Part shown: positions 40,536 to 49,428 of the stretch, one piece after another
Numbering within the stretch: the stretch's first letter is position 1
How the letters are laid out: each line of letters opens with the position of its first letter
DNA from: Anaeromassilibacillus senegalensis
Lineage (GTDB): Bacteria > Bacillota > Clostridia > Oscillospirales > Acutalibacteraceae
NCBI RefSeq assembly: GCF_001261775.1
Contig: NZ_LN868536.1
Coordinates: 496,001 to 560,000, forward strand
DNA: 64,000 bases
Direction: 5' to 3'
Translations under genes and position numbers: made by a program
The notes under the pieces: model-generated
What the model was told of the DNA's origin: nothing
The model's database searches: none
Seen by the model: only the letters and a program-made list of their open reading frames with translations

Positions 40536-41453
40536 TTATTCCAGGAATCCTTCAACAATGCGATTTTCCGCTTCTTTTTCCGTTAAGCCGAGTGTCATCA
40601 GCTTGATGAGCTGTTCACCGGCGATTTTGCCGATGGCGGCTTCATGGATCAAAGCCGCATCCACGCAATTTGCGCTGATCTCCGGAATGGCACTGACCGA
40701 ACCATCTCCCATAATGATGGCGTCACATTCGGAGTGGCCCGCGCATTTTGCGTTGCCGTTGACCTTGGAAAGAAAAAGCTGCTTGGAGGAGTCCTTGGCA
40801 ACAGAACGCGAAATCAGGTGCGCGCTGGAATCTTTACCGTTTAAATCCACCTCAAAGCTGGTTTCCGCATACTGATTGCCGTGCGTCATGATTTTTTCCT
40901 TAATGACCAGCTTGGCGCCGTCCTGCAATACCGCTTTGGAAAAGCGCTTGGTAGAATCTACCCCCTTGATCTGGGTGGTTTCCATCTCCATATAGCTGTT
41001 TTCATCAGCCTCAATGTAGGTCTGTGGGTTGATAATGCGCTGTCCGTCGCCTTCGCCGATGCCGATGTGCTTTTCCACATAGAGCACGCGGGCACCCTTT
41101 TCCAGAAAGAAACGATGGATGCCGTCGTGTTCAGCAGTACCACAGCCGTCAGAATGGACGCCGCAGCCCGCGATGATGGTCACATCTGCATTTTCTCCGA
41201 TGTAGAAATCGTTATAAACCAGGTCTGTCACATCGCTGTGTGTGACCAGCGCTGGAATGTAGATTTTTTCATTTTTTGTATTCTTCTTTACGATAATATC
41301 AATGCCGGGTTTATCGGTTTTGGATTCAATCCGGACATTTTCCGTGGATTGGCGTCCGGCACATCCGCTGTTTTCACGGATATTAAACGCACCCTGCGGA
41401 TCGCCCCTCCAGTCGGCAACCAGCTCCAAAAGTTTTTTTGCAATGTGATCCAT
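40536..41453 (-). CDS. SufB/SufD-like Fe-S scaffold, short form (SmsB type)
   Basis: A 305-residue SufBD-family protein, much shorter than SufB (~470) or SufD (~430), and starting almost directly at the beta-helix core (IYIPALVTHSDVTDLVYNDF, GCGVHSDGCGTAEHDG, ECDAIIMGDGSVSAIPEISA, HEAAIGKIAGEQLIKLMTLGL). Together with the adjacent SufC it makes the two-gene minimal SUF arrangement (SmsCB) known from anaerobes, which assembles Fe-S clusters. The ATG lies 2 nt after the sufC stop, with AAGGAGGT upstream, so the pair is translationally linked. No sufS or sufU is adjacent. Confidence 0.88.
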   Translation of the reverse strand: MDHIAKKLLELVADWRGDPQGAFNIRENSGCAGRQSTENVRIESKTDKPGIDIIVKKNTKNEKIYIPALVTHSDVTDLVYNDFYIGENADVTIIAGCGVHSDGCGTAEHDGIHRFFLEKGARVLYVEKHIGIGEGDGQRIINPQTYIEADENSYMEMETTQIKGVDSTKRFSKAVLQDGAKLVIKEKIMTHGNQYAETSFEVDLNGKDSSAHLISRSVAKDSSKQLFLSKVNGNAKCAGHSECDAIIMGDGSVSAIPEISANCVDAALIHEAAIGKIAGEQLIKLMTLGLTEKEAENRIVEGFLE

Positions 41454-41455
41454 TA

Positions 41456-42178
41456 TCAGCCTACCTCCTTCGGACAAAAACGGCAGGTGTCTGTGCCGCC
41501 GAGCAGCTTTGGCAGAACCTCTTCGCGCGGGCCCTGCGTCAGGACTTTTCCATCGGAAAGCACAACAATTTCGTCGGCAATTTCCATGATGCGTTCCTGA
41601 TGCGAAATGATAATAATGGACGAACCCTGAATGCCGTTATGCAGTTTACGGAATACCTCGATCAGGTTCTGGAAACTCCAGAGGTCAATTCCTGCCTCTG
41701 GCTCATCAAAAATGGAAAGCTGGGTGCCGCGCGCCATAACCATGGCGATTTCGATGCGCTTGATCTCGCCGCCGGACAGGCTCGCGTTGACCTCGCGGTC
41801 GACATAATCGCGTGCGCAGAGGCCGACCTCGGATAAATATTCGCATACCCCGGCGGTGGTCAGTTCCCGGCCCGCCGCGAGTGTGATCAGGTCGCGCACC
41901 TTGATGCCCTTAAAACGGACCGGCTGCTGGAATGCATAGCTGATTCCGAGGCGGGCGCGGTCGGTGATGCTGCTCTGTGTGATGTTCTGTCCGTTAAAAT
42001 AAATCTGGCCGGATGTGGGGGAAAGGATTCCTGCCGCCACCTTGGCCAGGGTGGATTTACCGCCGCCGTTCGGTCCGGTGATGACGACAAATTTGCCGTC
42101 GCCAACGGTCAGGGAGACGTCATTCAGAATGTCTTTGCTGTTCTCTACATTCAAAGAAATATTTTTAAGTTCTAGCAT
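41456..42178 (-). CDS. sufC: Fe-S assembly ATPase SufC (SmsC type)
   Basis: A 240-residue ABC ATPase. Walker A is GPNGGGKST, the signature is LSGGEIKRIEIAMVMARG, Walker B is LSIFDEPEAGID, and HQERIM carries the switch His, all as in SufC. SufC drives conformational change of the SufB/D scaffold during cluster assembly. GAGGAGG precedes the ATG, and a promoter lies at 42294-42321. The leader contains two hairpins. Confidence 0.92.
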   Translation of the reverse strand: MLELKNISLNVENSKDILNDVSLTVGDGKFVVITGPNGGGKSTLAKVAAGILSPTSGQIYFNGQNITQSSITDRARLGISYAFQQPVRFKGIKVRDLITLAAGRELTTAGVCEYLSEVGLCARDYVDREVNASLSGGEIKRIEIAMVMARGTQLSIFDEPEAGIDLWSFQNLIEVFRKLHNGIQGSSIIIISHQERIMEIADEIVVLSDGKVLTQGPREEVLPKLLGGTDTCRFCPKEVG

Positions 42179-42189
42179 GGTAACCTCCT

Positions 42190-42290
42190 CAAAGCCTGTA
42201 AAATTACGGCTTTGTATGCCTTGATCTTTGTACGCAGACGGTTAAATATGGCCTAATTGTACCTTCAGCCGCCGGAAGATTTGCTTCCGG
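42190..42290 (-). promoter_or_regulatory. Structured leader of sufCB
   Basis: Two stems lie in the ~105-nt leader: CTTCCGG/CCGGAAG (within 42272-42290) at its 5' end, and CAAAGCC/GGCTTTG (42190-42196 with 42209-42215) directly before the ribosome site. They could modulate translation; no known riboswitch was recognised. Confidence 0.45.
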
Positions 42291-42293
42291 CTT

Positions 42294-42321
42294 ATTATAC
42301 CATGATCTGCCATAAAAGCAA
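42294..42321 (-). promoter_or_regulatory. Promoter of sufCB
   Basis: On the minus strand TTGCTT (complement of 42316-42321), a 16-nt spacer, TATAAT (complement of 42294-42299). Confidence 0.65.
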
Positions 42322-42412
42322 CGCGCCATCATTTAAAATATACAAATTTGGTATATTTAATAGTAAGCCAAATGAAACAGATGGAAAGTCTGTGCGAAAG
42401 GTAAATCCTCTT

Positions 42413-42922
42413 TTAGTGTGTAGAACCTTCCGCAGCGGCTTGCAGTGTTTCTCCGGCCAGGCGGTAAATGGTCCAGTCGCTCATGGGAACGGCGCCCATT
42501 GAACGGTAAAAGTCAATGCTGGGTTGGTTCCAATCCAGGCAGCACCACTCCAGCCGCCCGCAGCCGCGCTCCACGGCGATAGCAGCCAGCTTTTGCAGCA
42601 GAGCCTTGCCGATGCCAAGCCCACGCTTGTCCGGCAGCACAAAGAGATCTTCCAAATGGAGGCCGGCACGCCCTAAAAAGGTGGAGAAATTGTGGAAGAA
42701 CAGGGAGAATCCGGCAGGTTCCCCGGCGTATTCCGCGATGAGCACTTCCGCCTTGTGTTTTTCGAACAGCCATTCCTTCAGGAGTGCTTCCGTTGCAACC
42801 ACCTGGTCGCTCATCTTTTCGTATTCCGCCAGGCCTTTGATAAACCAGAGGATGACGGGAATATCCGATTCTTCCGCACAGCGCAGGACCAGAGCGGAGT
42901 CGTTTGATTGCTGTTTGTCCAT
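42413..42922 (-). CDS. GNAT acetyltransferase, SSAT-like
   Basis: 169 residues; the segment LEDLFVLPDKRGLGIGKALLQKLA, then GCGRLEWCCLDWNQPSIDFYRSMGA, strongly recalls spermidine/spermine (or thialysine) N-acetyltransferases. Acetyl transfer to polyamines or related amines is plausible; substrate not proven. The ATG at 42922 has AAGGAAG 9 nt upstream. Confidence 0.85.
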   Translation of the reverse strand: MDKQQSNDSALVLRCAEESDIPVILWFIKGLAEYEKMSDQVVATEALLKEWLFEKHKAEVLIAEYAGEPAGFSLFFHNFSTFLGRAGLHLEDLFVLPDKRGLGIGKALLQKLAAIAVERGCGRLEWCCLDWNQPSIDFYRSMGAVPMSDWTIYRLAGETLQAAAEGSTH

Positions 42923-42943
42923 ATGGAACGCTTCCTTTCCTGA

Positions 42944-42989
42944 CAAAAAGTAAGGCCGACTGCAGAAATTGTTCTTCTGCAGCAGCCTT
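42944..42989 (-). terminator. Terminator between the 72-aa gene and the GNAT gene
   Basis: An interrupted stem pairing GCCTT (42985-42989) with AAGGC (42952-42956) and CTGCAGAA with TTCTGCAG inside, followed on the minus strand by ACTTTTTG. Confidence 0.65.
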
Positions 42990-42995
42990 TTGTGT

Positions 42996-43214
42996 TTACA
43001 GTTTGAAGTCATCCGGGTCATACGCGCGCAGGGGAGGCAGGTTTTGCGGCGTGCGTTTCAACGGGTCGTAGGAGAAGCTGCGGCATTCGCCCTCCGGGGT
43101 CAGATATTTGCCCAGCTGGCAGACACAGGCGCCGTCAAAATCGGAGCTGTGCGCGCAGTATTCGCACCGCACTTCTATATCCTTGCGGAAAAACTTTTTG
43201 ATCATTCCCTTCAA
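42996..43214 (-). CDS. Small cysteine-rich hypothetical protein, 72 aa
   Basis: A basic N-terminus (MIKKFFRKDIEVR) is followed by a four-cysteine cluster (CEYC, CVC, ECRSF), probably a small metal-binding fold, and a Pro-rich end. The family is common in clostridia but unnamed to me. Start TTG at 43214 is preferred; the ATG at 43205 directly abuts AAGGGA and cannot use it. Confidence 0.65.
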   Translation of the reverse strand: MKGMIKKFFRKDIEVRCEYCAHSSDFDGACVCQLGKYLTPEGECRSFSYDPLKRTPQNLPPLRAYDPDDFKL

Positions 43215-43414
43215 GTCTGCTTCTGTCCTTTCTTTGATGAAATCTTTCTTATGTGATTATAGCAGAGGCGTTTTCAAAACGCCATACCCTGGAGCAATTT
43301 CAGCAAATAAGATCGACAGTTCAGCGGTCCGGGAAGGGTGTGGCATCGCTGGTTCCTGCCGCAGCCTCCCCGTCCATAGTTCCTCGGCGGTCCTTATTCA
43401 TGAATTGCAATCGA

Positions 43415-44479
43415 TTAAACGTTTCCGCGTGCCGGGATGGAGTCTTTCTTTGTTTGAAACAGCAGCAGGATGCAAAGCGCCAGAATGGCAATGGCAGCAG
43501 GCACAGAGCCAGCCAGAGACGCATGCAACGGCGCGCTGGTATTGCTGAAAACCGAAACGCTCGCCGGGAACAGCTGGCAAAGCCCAAAGGTAATGCTTCC
43601 CGCAAGAAGACCGTGGAACAGGCGGAACAGCATGAAGCGGGGCAGGCCAATTGGGATGCCGGAGATGGAAGAAAGGATTTGGAAATGCACGCAGATTCCG
43701 CCCCAGCCGATGGCAAAGGAAAAGATCCACAGGGGGAATTGCAGGCTGGCGGCGTCGCTGCATCCGCCGGTTACTTCCAGCAGGGCGGAAAGGAAACCGG
43801 AGGCGCAGGGGTCGGTGACAAAAATACGCAGTAAGGCGAGTAGGACGGCAAACAGGACGACAAAGCAGCACATGGAGAGCATGGAGCGCGCCGCGTCCGA
43901 CGCGGAGCAAATCAGTGCTTCCGCCGCGCCCATGCGGTTTCCGCGGCTCTTTTTTGTTGAGAAATCCCGCTTGACGCCGATGCTGCACAAAACGCCCAGG
44001 AGAAGGGAGGCCAGCAGCTGGGAAACAAGCAGGATGATCCCGGCTTCCGTACTGTGCAGCAGGCTTGCGCCGACGACGCTCAGGACAAACGCCGGCCCTG
44101 CGTTGACACAGAAGCAGAGCATACGCGCCGCCTGTTCCGGTGTGATTTCCCCTTCCTGGCAGAGGGCGGCGATGGCGCGCGCGCCGACGGGATAACCACC
44201 CACCATGCTCATCACAATGGCTGCTGCCGTGCAGCCCGGCAGCCCGAACAAAAGCTGGCAGGGCTTAGCCGTCAATCGTCCAATCGAGGCTGCAAGGCCG
44301 GATTTTACCACAAAGACAGAGAGCGCCATAAAGGGAAACAGGGAGGGAATCAGAATATCGATGCAGGTACTGATGCCTTTTTTAGCGCCAGCGGCGGCCT
44401 GGGCAGGATAAAACAGCAGCAGGGCGGCAACGCACAGGACGCCCAGAGGCAGGAAAAAGCGCAGCAAGCGTTTCTTCAT
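43415..44479 (-). CDS. ylbJ: Sporulation integral membrane protein YlbJ
   Basis: 354 residues with about eight membrane helices and nucleoside-transporter-gate motifs as in YlbJ/SpmA: CIDILIPSLFPFMALSVF and MVGGYPVGARAIAALCQEGEI. In Bacillus YlbJ is needed for spore cortex formation. AAAGGAT precedes the ATG at 44479. It is divergent from yqfC-yqfD, both sporulation genes, across a 150-nt gap. Confidence 0.88.
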   Translation of the reverse strand: MKKRLLRFFLPLGVLCVAALLLFYPAQAAAGAKKGISTCIDILIPSLFPFMALSVFVVKSGLAASIGRLTAKPCQLLFGLPGCTAAAIVMSMVGGYPVGARAIAALCQEGEITPEQAARMLCFCVNAGPAFVLSVVGASLLHSTEAGIILLVSQLLASLLLGVLCSIGVKRDFSTKKSRGNRMGAAEALICSASDAARSMLSMCCFVVLFAVLLALLRIFVTDPCASGFLSALLEVTGGCSDAASLQFPLWIFSFAIGWGGICVHFQILSSISGIPIGLPRFMLFRLFHGLLAGSITFGLCQLFPASVSVFSNTSAPLHASLAGSVPAAIAILALCILLLFQTKKDSIPARGNV

Positions 44480-44629
44480 GGAAATCCATCCTTTCAAGGG
44501 AAATGAGAAACAGTCGGACTGTTTTTCTTTCGTACTACCGCATATATATTATCGGTGGGCAGGTATTATTTGTTTTCCTGTCTGCATACCCTTGTTAAGT
44601 AATCAATGAGGAACTTGAGGTGAGTCGGA

Positions 44630-44890
44630 TTGGCGGAAAAAAATTCGGAGAGACGGTTAACTCGCAGGCTCAACAGCATGCAGATGCCCACCCATATGGA
44701 GATCAACGGAAACCGTGAGGTGATTATGGAAGGGTGCCGCGGCGTGCTGGAATATGACACCGATGTGGTGCGCATCCGCACCAACCGCATGACGGTTCGC
44801 TTCACCGGGCGCAGCCTGGTCATCAAATGCCTGACGGTGGATTCCCTGGTGGTGGAGGGGTTTATTACAGGAATCGAATTCCTGCCATAG
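44630..44890 (+). CDS. yqfC: Sporulation protein YqfC
   Basis: An 86-residue protein of the YqfC family: HMEINGNREVIMEGCRGVLEYD and RIRTNRMTVRFTGRSLVIKCL. Its place directly before yqfD and phoH matches the Bacillus order, where it is expressed in the mother cell. TTG start at 44630 with GAGGTGA 6 nt upstream. Confidence 0.9.
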   Translation: MAEKNSERRLTRRLNSMQMPTHMEINGNREVIMEGCRGVLEYDTDVVRIRTNRMTVRFTGRSLVIKCLTVDSLVVEGFITGIEFLP

Positions 44891-44926
44891 AGCTGGGACG
44901 GAGAAAAAACGGGGAGGTCTGCAAAA

Positions 44927-46102
44927 ATGTATATTTTACGGGTCCTGCGTTGGATTATGGGCTATGTGCGTTTTTCCATCAGCGGTTCGCCTGAGCGGTT
45001 TTTGAACCAGTGTGCCCGGAGCGGCGTCAGCCTGTGGGACATCCGGAAAGCAGACGGCTTCAGCGCCTGCATTGCCGCGGGCGGATACCGCGACCTTCTG
45101 AGCTGTGCGTTTAAATCGAAGACGGTCCTGCGCGTCCAAGAGCGGCACGGCCTGCCGTTCCGCGCCGCTTTCCTGCGCAAACGCAGGGGGCTTGTGGCAG
45201 GAGCCGTACTGGCGCTTGTTTTGATGCAGTTTTTTTCCCTGCATTTCTGGAGCATCGACGTTGTGGGCAACGCGGCCATCCCGACGGAGCAGATCGAAGC
45301 CAGTATCTATGAGATGGGCCTGAAACCCGGCGTATGGAAAAAAGACGTGGACCCGCAGCTGTTGCAGCAGCAGATCATGGCGGCGTTTCCACAGATCAGC
45401 TGGCTTTCTGTCAATACAGCGGGATGTACCGTTACCGTGCAGTTGCAGGAGCGCGTGGCAAAGCCGGACATCGACGCACGCAATCAAGTCTGCAATGTAA
45501 CGGCGAAAACCACGGGCCAGATCATCTATATGGACGTCTATTCCGGAACGCCGGAGGTCAAGGAGGGCGACGCGGTCGTCGAGGGACAGCTGCTTATCAA
45601 CGCCGTGGTGGAGGATACCAACGGCGGCAGTACGCTCAAACACGCGGCGGGAAAAATCGTTGCCGCGACGACCCGTTCCTTTGCAGCGGAAACACCGATG
45701 ACCAAAGAGGTCGCGGAGCCGACGGGGCATGTGGTTGTCCGCCGCAGCGCCACGTTGTTTGGTATCCGTCTGCCGTTGAGCTTTACTGGCAAACCGGACG
45801 GCGTTTACCGGCTGGATACGGAGCAGGTAAAAATCCGGCTGATGAACGCACTTCTGCCGGTTTCCCTTTATACGGAGACTTGGACGGAGGAAAATCGGCG
45901 CACTGTGCCGGTGACGCAGGAGGAAGCCCTCTCCAACGCCAGGCAGGATGTTGCGCGCCAGCAGAAAGAGCAGATGGGAGAAGCAAAGATTACGGCGGAG
46001 CGGGAACAATTCCGCGTACAGGACGGCAAACTGCTTTATACCGTGGAGGTGGACTGCGAGGAGGAGATTGGCGTCGAGACAGAACTTTTTTTGGAATCAT
46101 GA
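44927..46102 (+). CDS. yqfD: Sporulation protein YqfD
   Basis: 391 residues. The N-terminal domain (GYVRFSISGSPERFLNQCARSGVSLWDI) resembles YqfD; one membrane helix (~residues 88-108) follows, then a large extracytoplasmic part with FSIDVVGN-type strand (SIDVVGNAAIPTEQI). Required for sporulation in Bacillus; the mechanism is not known. It lies 36 nt after yqfC. Confidence 0.9.
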   Translation: MYILRVLRWIMGYVRFSISGSPERFLNQCARSGVSLWDIRKADGFSACIAAGGYRDLLSCAFKSKTVLRVQERHGLPFRAAFLRKRRGLVAGAVLALVLMQFFSLHFWSIDVVGNAAIPTEQIEASIYEMGLKPGVWKKDVDPQLLQQQIMAAFPQISWLSVNTAGCTVTVQLQERVAKPDIDARNQVCNVTAKTTGQIIYMDVYSGTPEVKEGDAVVEGQLLINAVVEDTNGGSTLKHAAGKIVAATTRSFAAETPMTKEVAEPTGHVVVRRSATLFGIRLPLSFTGKPDGVYRLDTEQVKIRLMNALLPVSLYTETWTEENRRTVPVTQEEALSNARQDVARQQKEQMGEAKITAEREQFRVQDGKLLYTVEVDCEEEIGVETELFLES

Positions 46103-46130
46103 TTTTTTTATGAATTTTGCGGTCAAATTA

Positions 46131-46159
46131 ATGACGAACGTTTTTTTGTATGCTATAAT
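46131..46159 (+). promoter_or_regulatory. Promoter upstream of phoH
   Basis: ATGACG (46131-46136), 17 nt, consensus TATAAT (46154-46159), about 70 nt before the phoH-like start. It would drive the vegetative part of the cluster separately from yqfCD. Confidence 0.6.
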
Positions 46160-46230
46160 CATTTTAATCAGATAGACGGCGCAGATGCCCCGGCAGGGCA
46201 ATTTCTTGCTGCGCTCATGGAGCGAAAAGG

Positions 46231-47190
46231 ATGTTTGAACAAAGAATCAATATAGACCGTATGGAGCAGGCCGTGGCACTATTCGGCAGCTTCGATGAAA
46301 ATATCAAACTGATCGAGCACGAGTACGCGGTCGGCGTCATCGGGCGCGGTTCGGAAATCAAGGTGAACGGGGAGCCGGAGAATGTGGCGAAGGCCGTCCG
46401 GGTGATTGAAAGCCTGCTGTCCCTGATCAACCGCGGAGAGGCCCTGAGCGAACAGAATGTGCGTTACTGCATTTCACTGGTCAACGAGGGCACGGAGGAA
46501 AAGATTGAGACGCTGGCGGGGGACTGCATCTGTGTGACCTCCAAGGGCAAACCGGTAAAGCCCAAGACGTTGGGACAGAAAAAGTACTGCAACGCCATCA
46601 AAAAGAATACCATCACCATCGGCGTCGGCCCGGCGGGAACCGGAAAGACGTATCTGGCTGTTGCGCTGGCGGTCACGGCGTTCCGGGCACAGCAGGTAAA
46701 CCGGATCATTCTGACGCGGCCTGCGGTAGAAGCCGGCGAAAAGCTGGGCTTCCTGCCTGGCGACCTGCAGCAGAAAGTAGACCCGTACCTGCGCCCCCTG
46801 TATGATGCGCTGTTTGACATGCTCGGTGCAGAGACCTACCAGAAGTATGTGGAGCGCGGCAATATTGAGGTTGCGCCGCTGGCATACATGCGCGGCAGAA
46901 CGTTGGATGACAGCTTTATCATCCTGGACGAGGCGCAGAACACCACGCCGGAGCAGATGAAGATGTTTTTAACCCGTCTTGGCTTTGGCTCCAAAATGGT
47001 GATCACGGGAGACATTACGCAGATCGACCTGCCGGACGGACGCCATTCCGGTCTGAAGGAGGCCGTTCGGGTTTTGCGTAATATTGAAGATATTGAGCAG
47101 GTTACCTTTAACGAAAAAGATGTGGTGCGCCACAGGCTGGTGCAGGACATCATCAAAGCATATGAGAAATTTCAGGAAGGCAGGCGTTAA
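46231..47190 (+). CDS. PhoH-family ATPase
   Basis: 319 residues. An N-terminal KH-like segment (ENIKLIEHEYAVGVIGRGSEIKVNG) is followed by the PhoH P-loop domain: Walker A GPAGTGKTYLA and Walker B FIILDEAQNTT. The family is linked to RNA processing and helicase activity. GGAG lies 8 nt before the ATG. The next gene, ybeY, starts immediately after its stop. Confidence 0.93.
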   Translation: MFEQRINIDRMEQAVALFGSFDENIKLIEHEYAVGVIGRGSEIKVNGEPENVAKAVRVIESLLSLINRGEALSEQNVRYCISLVNEGTEEKIETLAGDCICVTSKGKPVKPKTLGQKKYCNAIKKNTITIGVGPAGTGKTYLAVALAVTAFRAQQVNRIILTRPAVEAGEKLGFLPGDLQQKVDPYLRPLYDALFDMLGAETYQKYVERGNIEVAPLAYMRGRTLDDSFIILDEAQNTTPEQMKMFLTRLGFGSKMVITGDITQIDLPDGRHSGLKEAVRVLRNIEDIEQVTFNEKDVVRHRLVQDIIKAYEKFQEGRR

Positions 47191-47709
47191 TTGAAGAACA
47201 TGGAAAAGGTAAGAGTCGTCATTGACAACAGACAAAAAGAAGTAAAGATCCCAACAGGCCTGCGCATGCTTGTGCGCCGCTGCTGCAATGCGGTGCTGCG
47301 GATGGAAGAATTCAAGGAGCCTGCGGAAATCAGCGTGACGTTTGTGGACAACAAACAGATTCAGGAGCTGAATAAACAATACCGCGGCAAAGATATGCCC
47401 ACGGATGTGCTTTCTTTCCCGATGGGTGATAACGGCGTGTATGATGAGAACCATGCCACGGGCGCAAAGATCCTGGGCGATATCGTCATTTCAATGGAAA
47501 AGGCAGTGGAGCAGGCGTCGTGTTACGGCCATGGGCTGGACCGTGAGGTCGGCTATCTGACGGCGCATTCCATGCTGCATCTGCTCGGTTACGACCATGA
47601 GAACGGCGGCATCGAGCGTGTCCATATGCGCGAAAAGGAAGAGCAGGTCATGACCCAGTTGGGACTGCCTGCCTCCAGCAGTTATGTTCTGGATGAGGAT
47701 GAGGAGTAA
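47191..47709 (+). CDS. ybeY: Endoribonuclease YbeY (rRNA maturation factor)
   Basis: 172 residues with the zinc-binding motif HSMLHLLGYDH and the PTDVLSFPM segment typical of YbeY, which takes part in 16S rRNA 3' maturation and ribosome quality control. TTG start at 47191 with GGCAGG 6 nt upstream; an ATG lies 9 nt further in frame. In Bacillus, pgpH (yqfF) stands between phoH and ybeY; here it is missing. Confidence 0.95.
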   Translation: MKNMEKVRVVIDNRQKEVKIPTGLRMLVRRCCNAVLRMEEFKEPAEISVTFVDNKQIQELNKQYRGKDMPTDVLSFPMGDNGVYDENHATGAKILGDIVISMEKAVEQASCYGHGLDREVGYLTAHSMLHLLGYDHENGGIERVHMREKEEQVMTQLGLPASSSYVLDEDEE

Positions 47710-47711
47710 GA

Positions 47712-48197
47712 TTGCGTTTTATTAAAAGCCTGAAATACGCTTTTAGAGGAATCGTCTACTGTATCAATAACGAGCGGAACATGCGGATACATACGGTGGC
47801 AGCGCTGTATGTGTTCGTCTTTTCGCTCTTTTTTGAATTGTCACGGGAGCGGTATGCCCTGTTGTTCATTACCTTTGCGCTGGTGATGATGGCGGAGGTG
47901 TTCAACACGGTCGCCGAGGAAATTTCCGACTTGATGGCGCCGAGTTTTCATCCCGTGGTGCGCATCGTCAAGGATATGGCGGCCGGCAGTGTTTTGATCT
48001 GCGCCGGTTTTTCCGTAGGCGTCGGCATTTGCCTTTTTTGGCAGCCCGCCGTTTTCCTTCAAATCTGGCGCTTTTTTGCGGACAACCCTGTCATGCTCGT
48101 CCTGCTGGTGCTGGCAACGGCGCTGGCGCTGGTGTACATAATCGCCGGGCCGATGGGAATCCGCGATTTCTTCAAGAAAAAACATGTGATCAAGTGA
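47712..48197 (+). CDS. dgkA: Diacylglycerol kinase-like (undecaprenol kinase) protein
   Basis: 161 residues with four or five membrane helices. The active-site region reads MMAEVFNTVAEEISDLMAP...HPVVRIVKDMAAGSVL, matching the DgkA Glu and Asn positions. In Gram-positives this enzyme phosphorylates undecaprenol or diacylglycerol. The protein is longer than the usual ~120-130 residues through an extra C-terminal helix (NPVMLVLLVLATALALVYIIAG). TTG start; overlaps no gene but begins 2 nt after ybeY. Confidence 0.88.
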   Translation: MRFIKSLKYAFRGIVYCINNERNMRIHTVAALYVFVFSLFFELSRERYALLFITFALVMMAEVFNTVAEEISDLMAPSFHPVVRIVKDMAAGSVLICAGFSVGVGICLFWQPAVFLQIWRFFADNPVMLVLLVLATALALVYIIAGPMGIRDFFKKKHVIK

Positions 48198-48210
48198 GAG
48201 GGATACAATT

Positions 48211-49146
48211 TTGAGCGAGTTAAAAAATATTGAGATCCGTACGGATGACAAAACCGCGTTTGTCGCGATTGTAGGCCGGCCCAATGTGGGCAAAAGCTCC
48301 CTGCTGAACCGCATGCTGGGGCAGAAGGTGGCGATTGTTTCCAGCAAGCCGCAGACGACGCGCACGCGCATCATGGGCGTTTTGACGGAGGAAGCCGTGC
48401 AGCTGGTCTTTATTGACACGCCCGGTTTGATGAAGCCGCGCAACCGGCTGGGCGATTTTATGGTGCGTTCTGTCTCAGAGTCTGTTTCCGGCGTGGACGC
48501 CTGCCTGCTGGTGGTGGAAGCCGGACAGCGGATTTCCCCGGCAGACGAAGAGCTGATCAAAAAATTCCGGTCGATGGACATGCCCGCCGTGCTGGCAATC
48601 AATAAAATCGACCTGCTGCAGGATAAAACCGTCCTGATGGCACAGATCGCGGCGCTTTCCGCACAATATAATTTTGCGGCGGTGGTGCCGGTTTCCGCAC
48701 AGACGGGCGACGGTATGCGCGATCTGGTAGACGAGCTGGAGAAGCTCGCCATGCCGGGCGGGCACTTTTTTGACGACGATACCCTGACCGATCAGCCGGA
48801 GCGCGTGCTGGCGGGGGAGATCGTCCGCGAGAAGCTGCTGCGCCTGCTGGATAAGGAAATTCCGCACGGCGTGGCTGTTGCGGTAGAGCGCATGCGCGAG
48901 CAGGACAACGGGACGACGGAAATACACGCTACGATTTTCTGCGAGCGGGATTCGCACAAGGGCATTATCATTGGAAAGAACGGCTCTATGCTGAAAAAAG
49001 TGGGAACGTATGCCCGGCAGGATATGGAAGCGTTTTTCGGCTGCAAAATCAATTTGCAGCTTTGGGTCAAGGTGAAAGAGGGCTGGCGCGACAGCGAGGC
49101 CGTTTTGCGCAGTCTGGGGTATGACAGCAACAGCTTTGACGCGTAA
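48211..49146 (+). CDS. era: GTPase Era
   Basis: 311 residues. G1 GRPNVGKSS, G3 DTPGL, G4 NKID, then a C-terminal KH domain (HKGIIIGKNGSMLKKVG). Era binds the 3' end of 16S rRNA and helps 30S assembly. Start is TTG at 48211 with GAGGG upstream. Cdd, which precedes era in Bacillus, is absent. Confidence 0.96.
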   Translation: MSELKNIEIRTDDKTAFVAIVGRPNVGKSSLLNRMLGQKVAIVSSKPQTTRTRIMGVLTEEAVQLVFIDTPGLMKPRNRLGDFMVRSVSESVSGVDACLLVVEAGQRISPADEELIKKFRSMDMPAVLAINKIDLLQDKTVLMAQIAALSAQYNFAAVVPVSAQTGDGMRDLVDELEKLAMPGGHFFDDDTLTDQPERVLAGEIVREKLLRLLDKEIPHGVAVAVERMREQDNGTTEIHATIFCERDSHKGIIIGKNGSMLKKVGTYARQDMEAFFGCKINLQLWVKVKEGWRDSEAVLRSLGYDSNSFDA

Positions 49147-49174
49147 ACCGTTCATTCATCTTGAAAAAGTGGGC

Positions 49175-49210
49175 ATTCTCCCATCTCCCGCTGGCAGTAG
49201 ACGGGAGAAT
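49175..49210 (+). repeat. Hairpin after era
   Basis: An 11-bp stem with one mismatch (49175-49185 with 49200-49210). It has no T run, so it may slow rather than stop transcription into yqzL-recO. Confidence 0.5.
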
Positions 49211-49428
49211 CCGGGCGGCCGGATCAGGAAGCGTTGTTATGGTGTCCTTTTCATGTCCTGTTGAAAATCAGGATGTGAATGAAAATCATGGAGGCATATA
49301 CAGATATTACCGTTCATACCCTCGCACTCTTTTGCGAATAGTAAAAGGGAACAGATTCCGAAATTGTTTGTATGATGGAACAGAGGAATCGGGTGGACCT
49401 TTACGGGTCGGAAAAGGGGCGAATTGGT

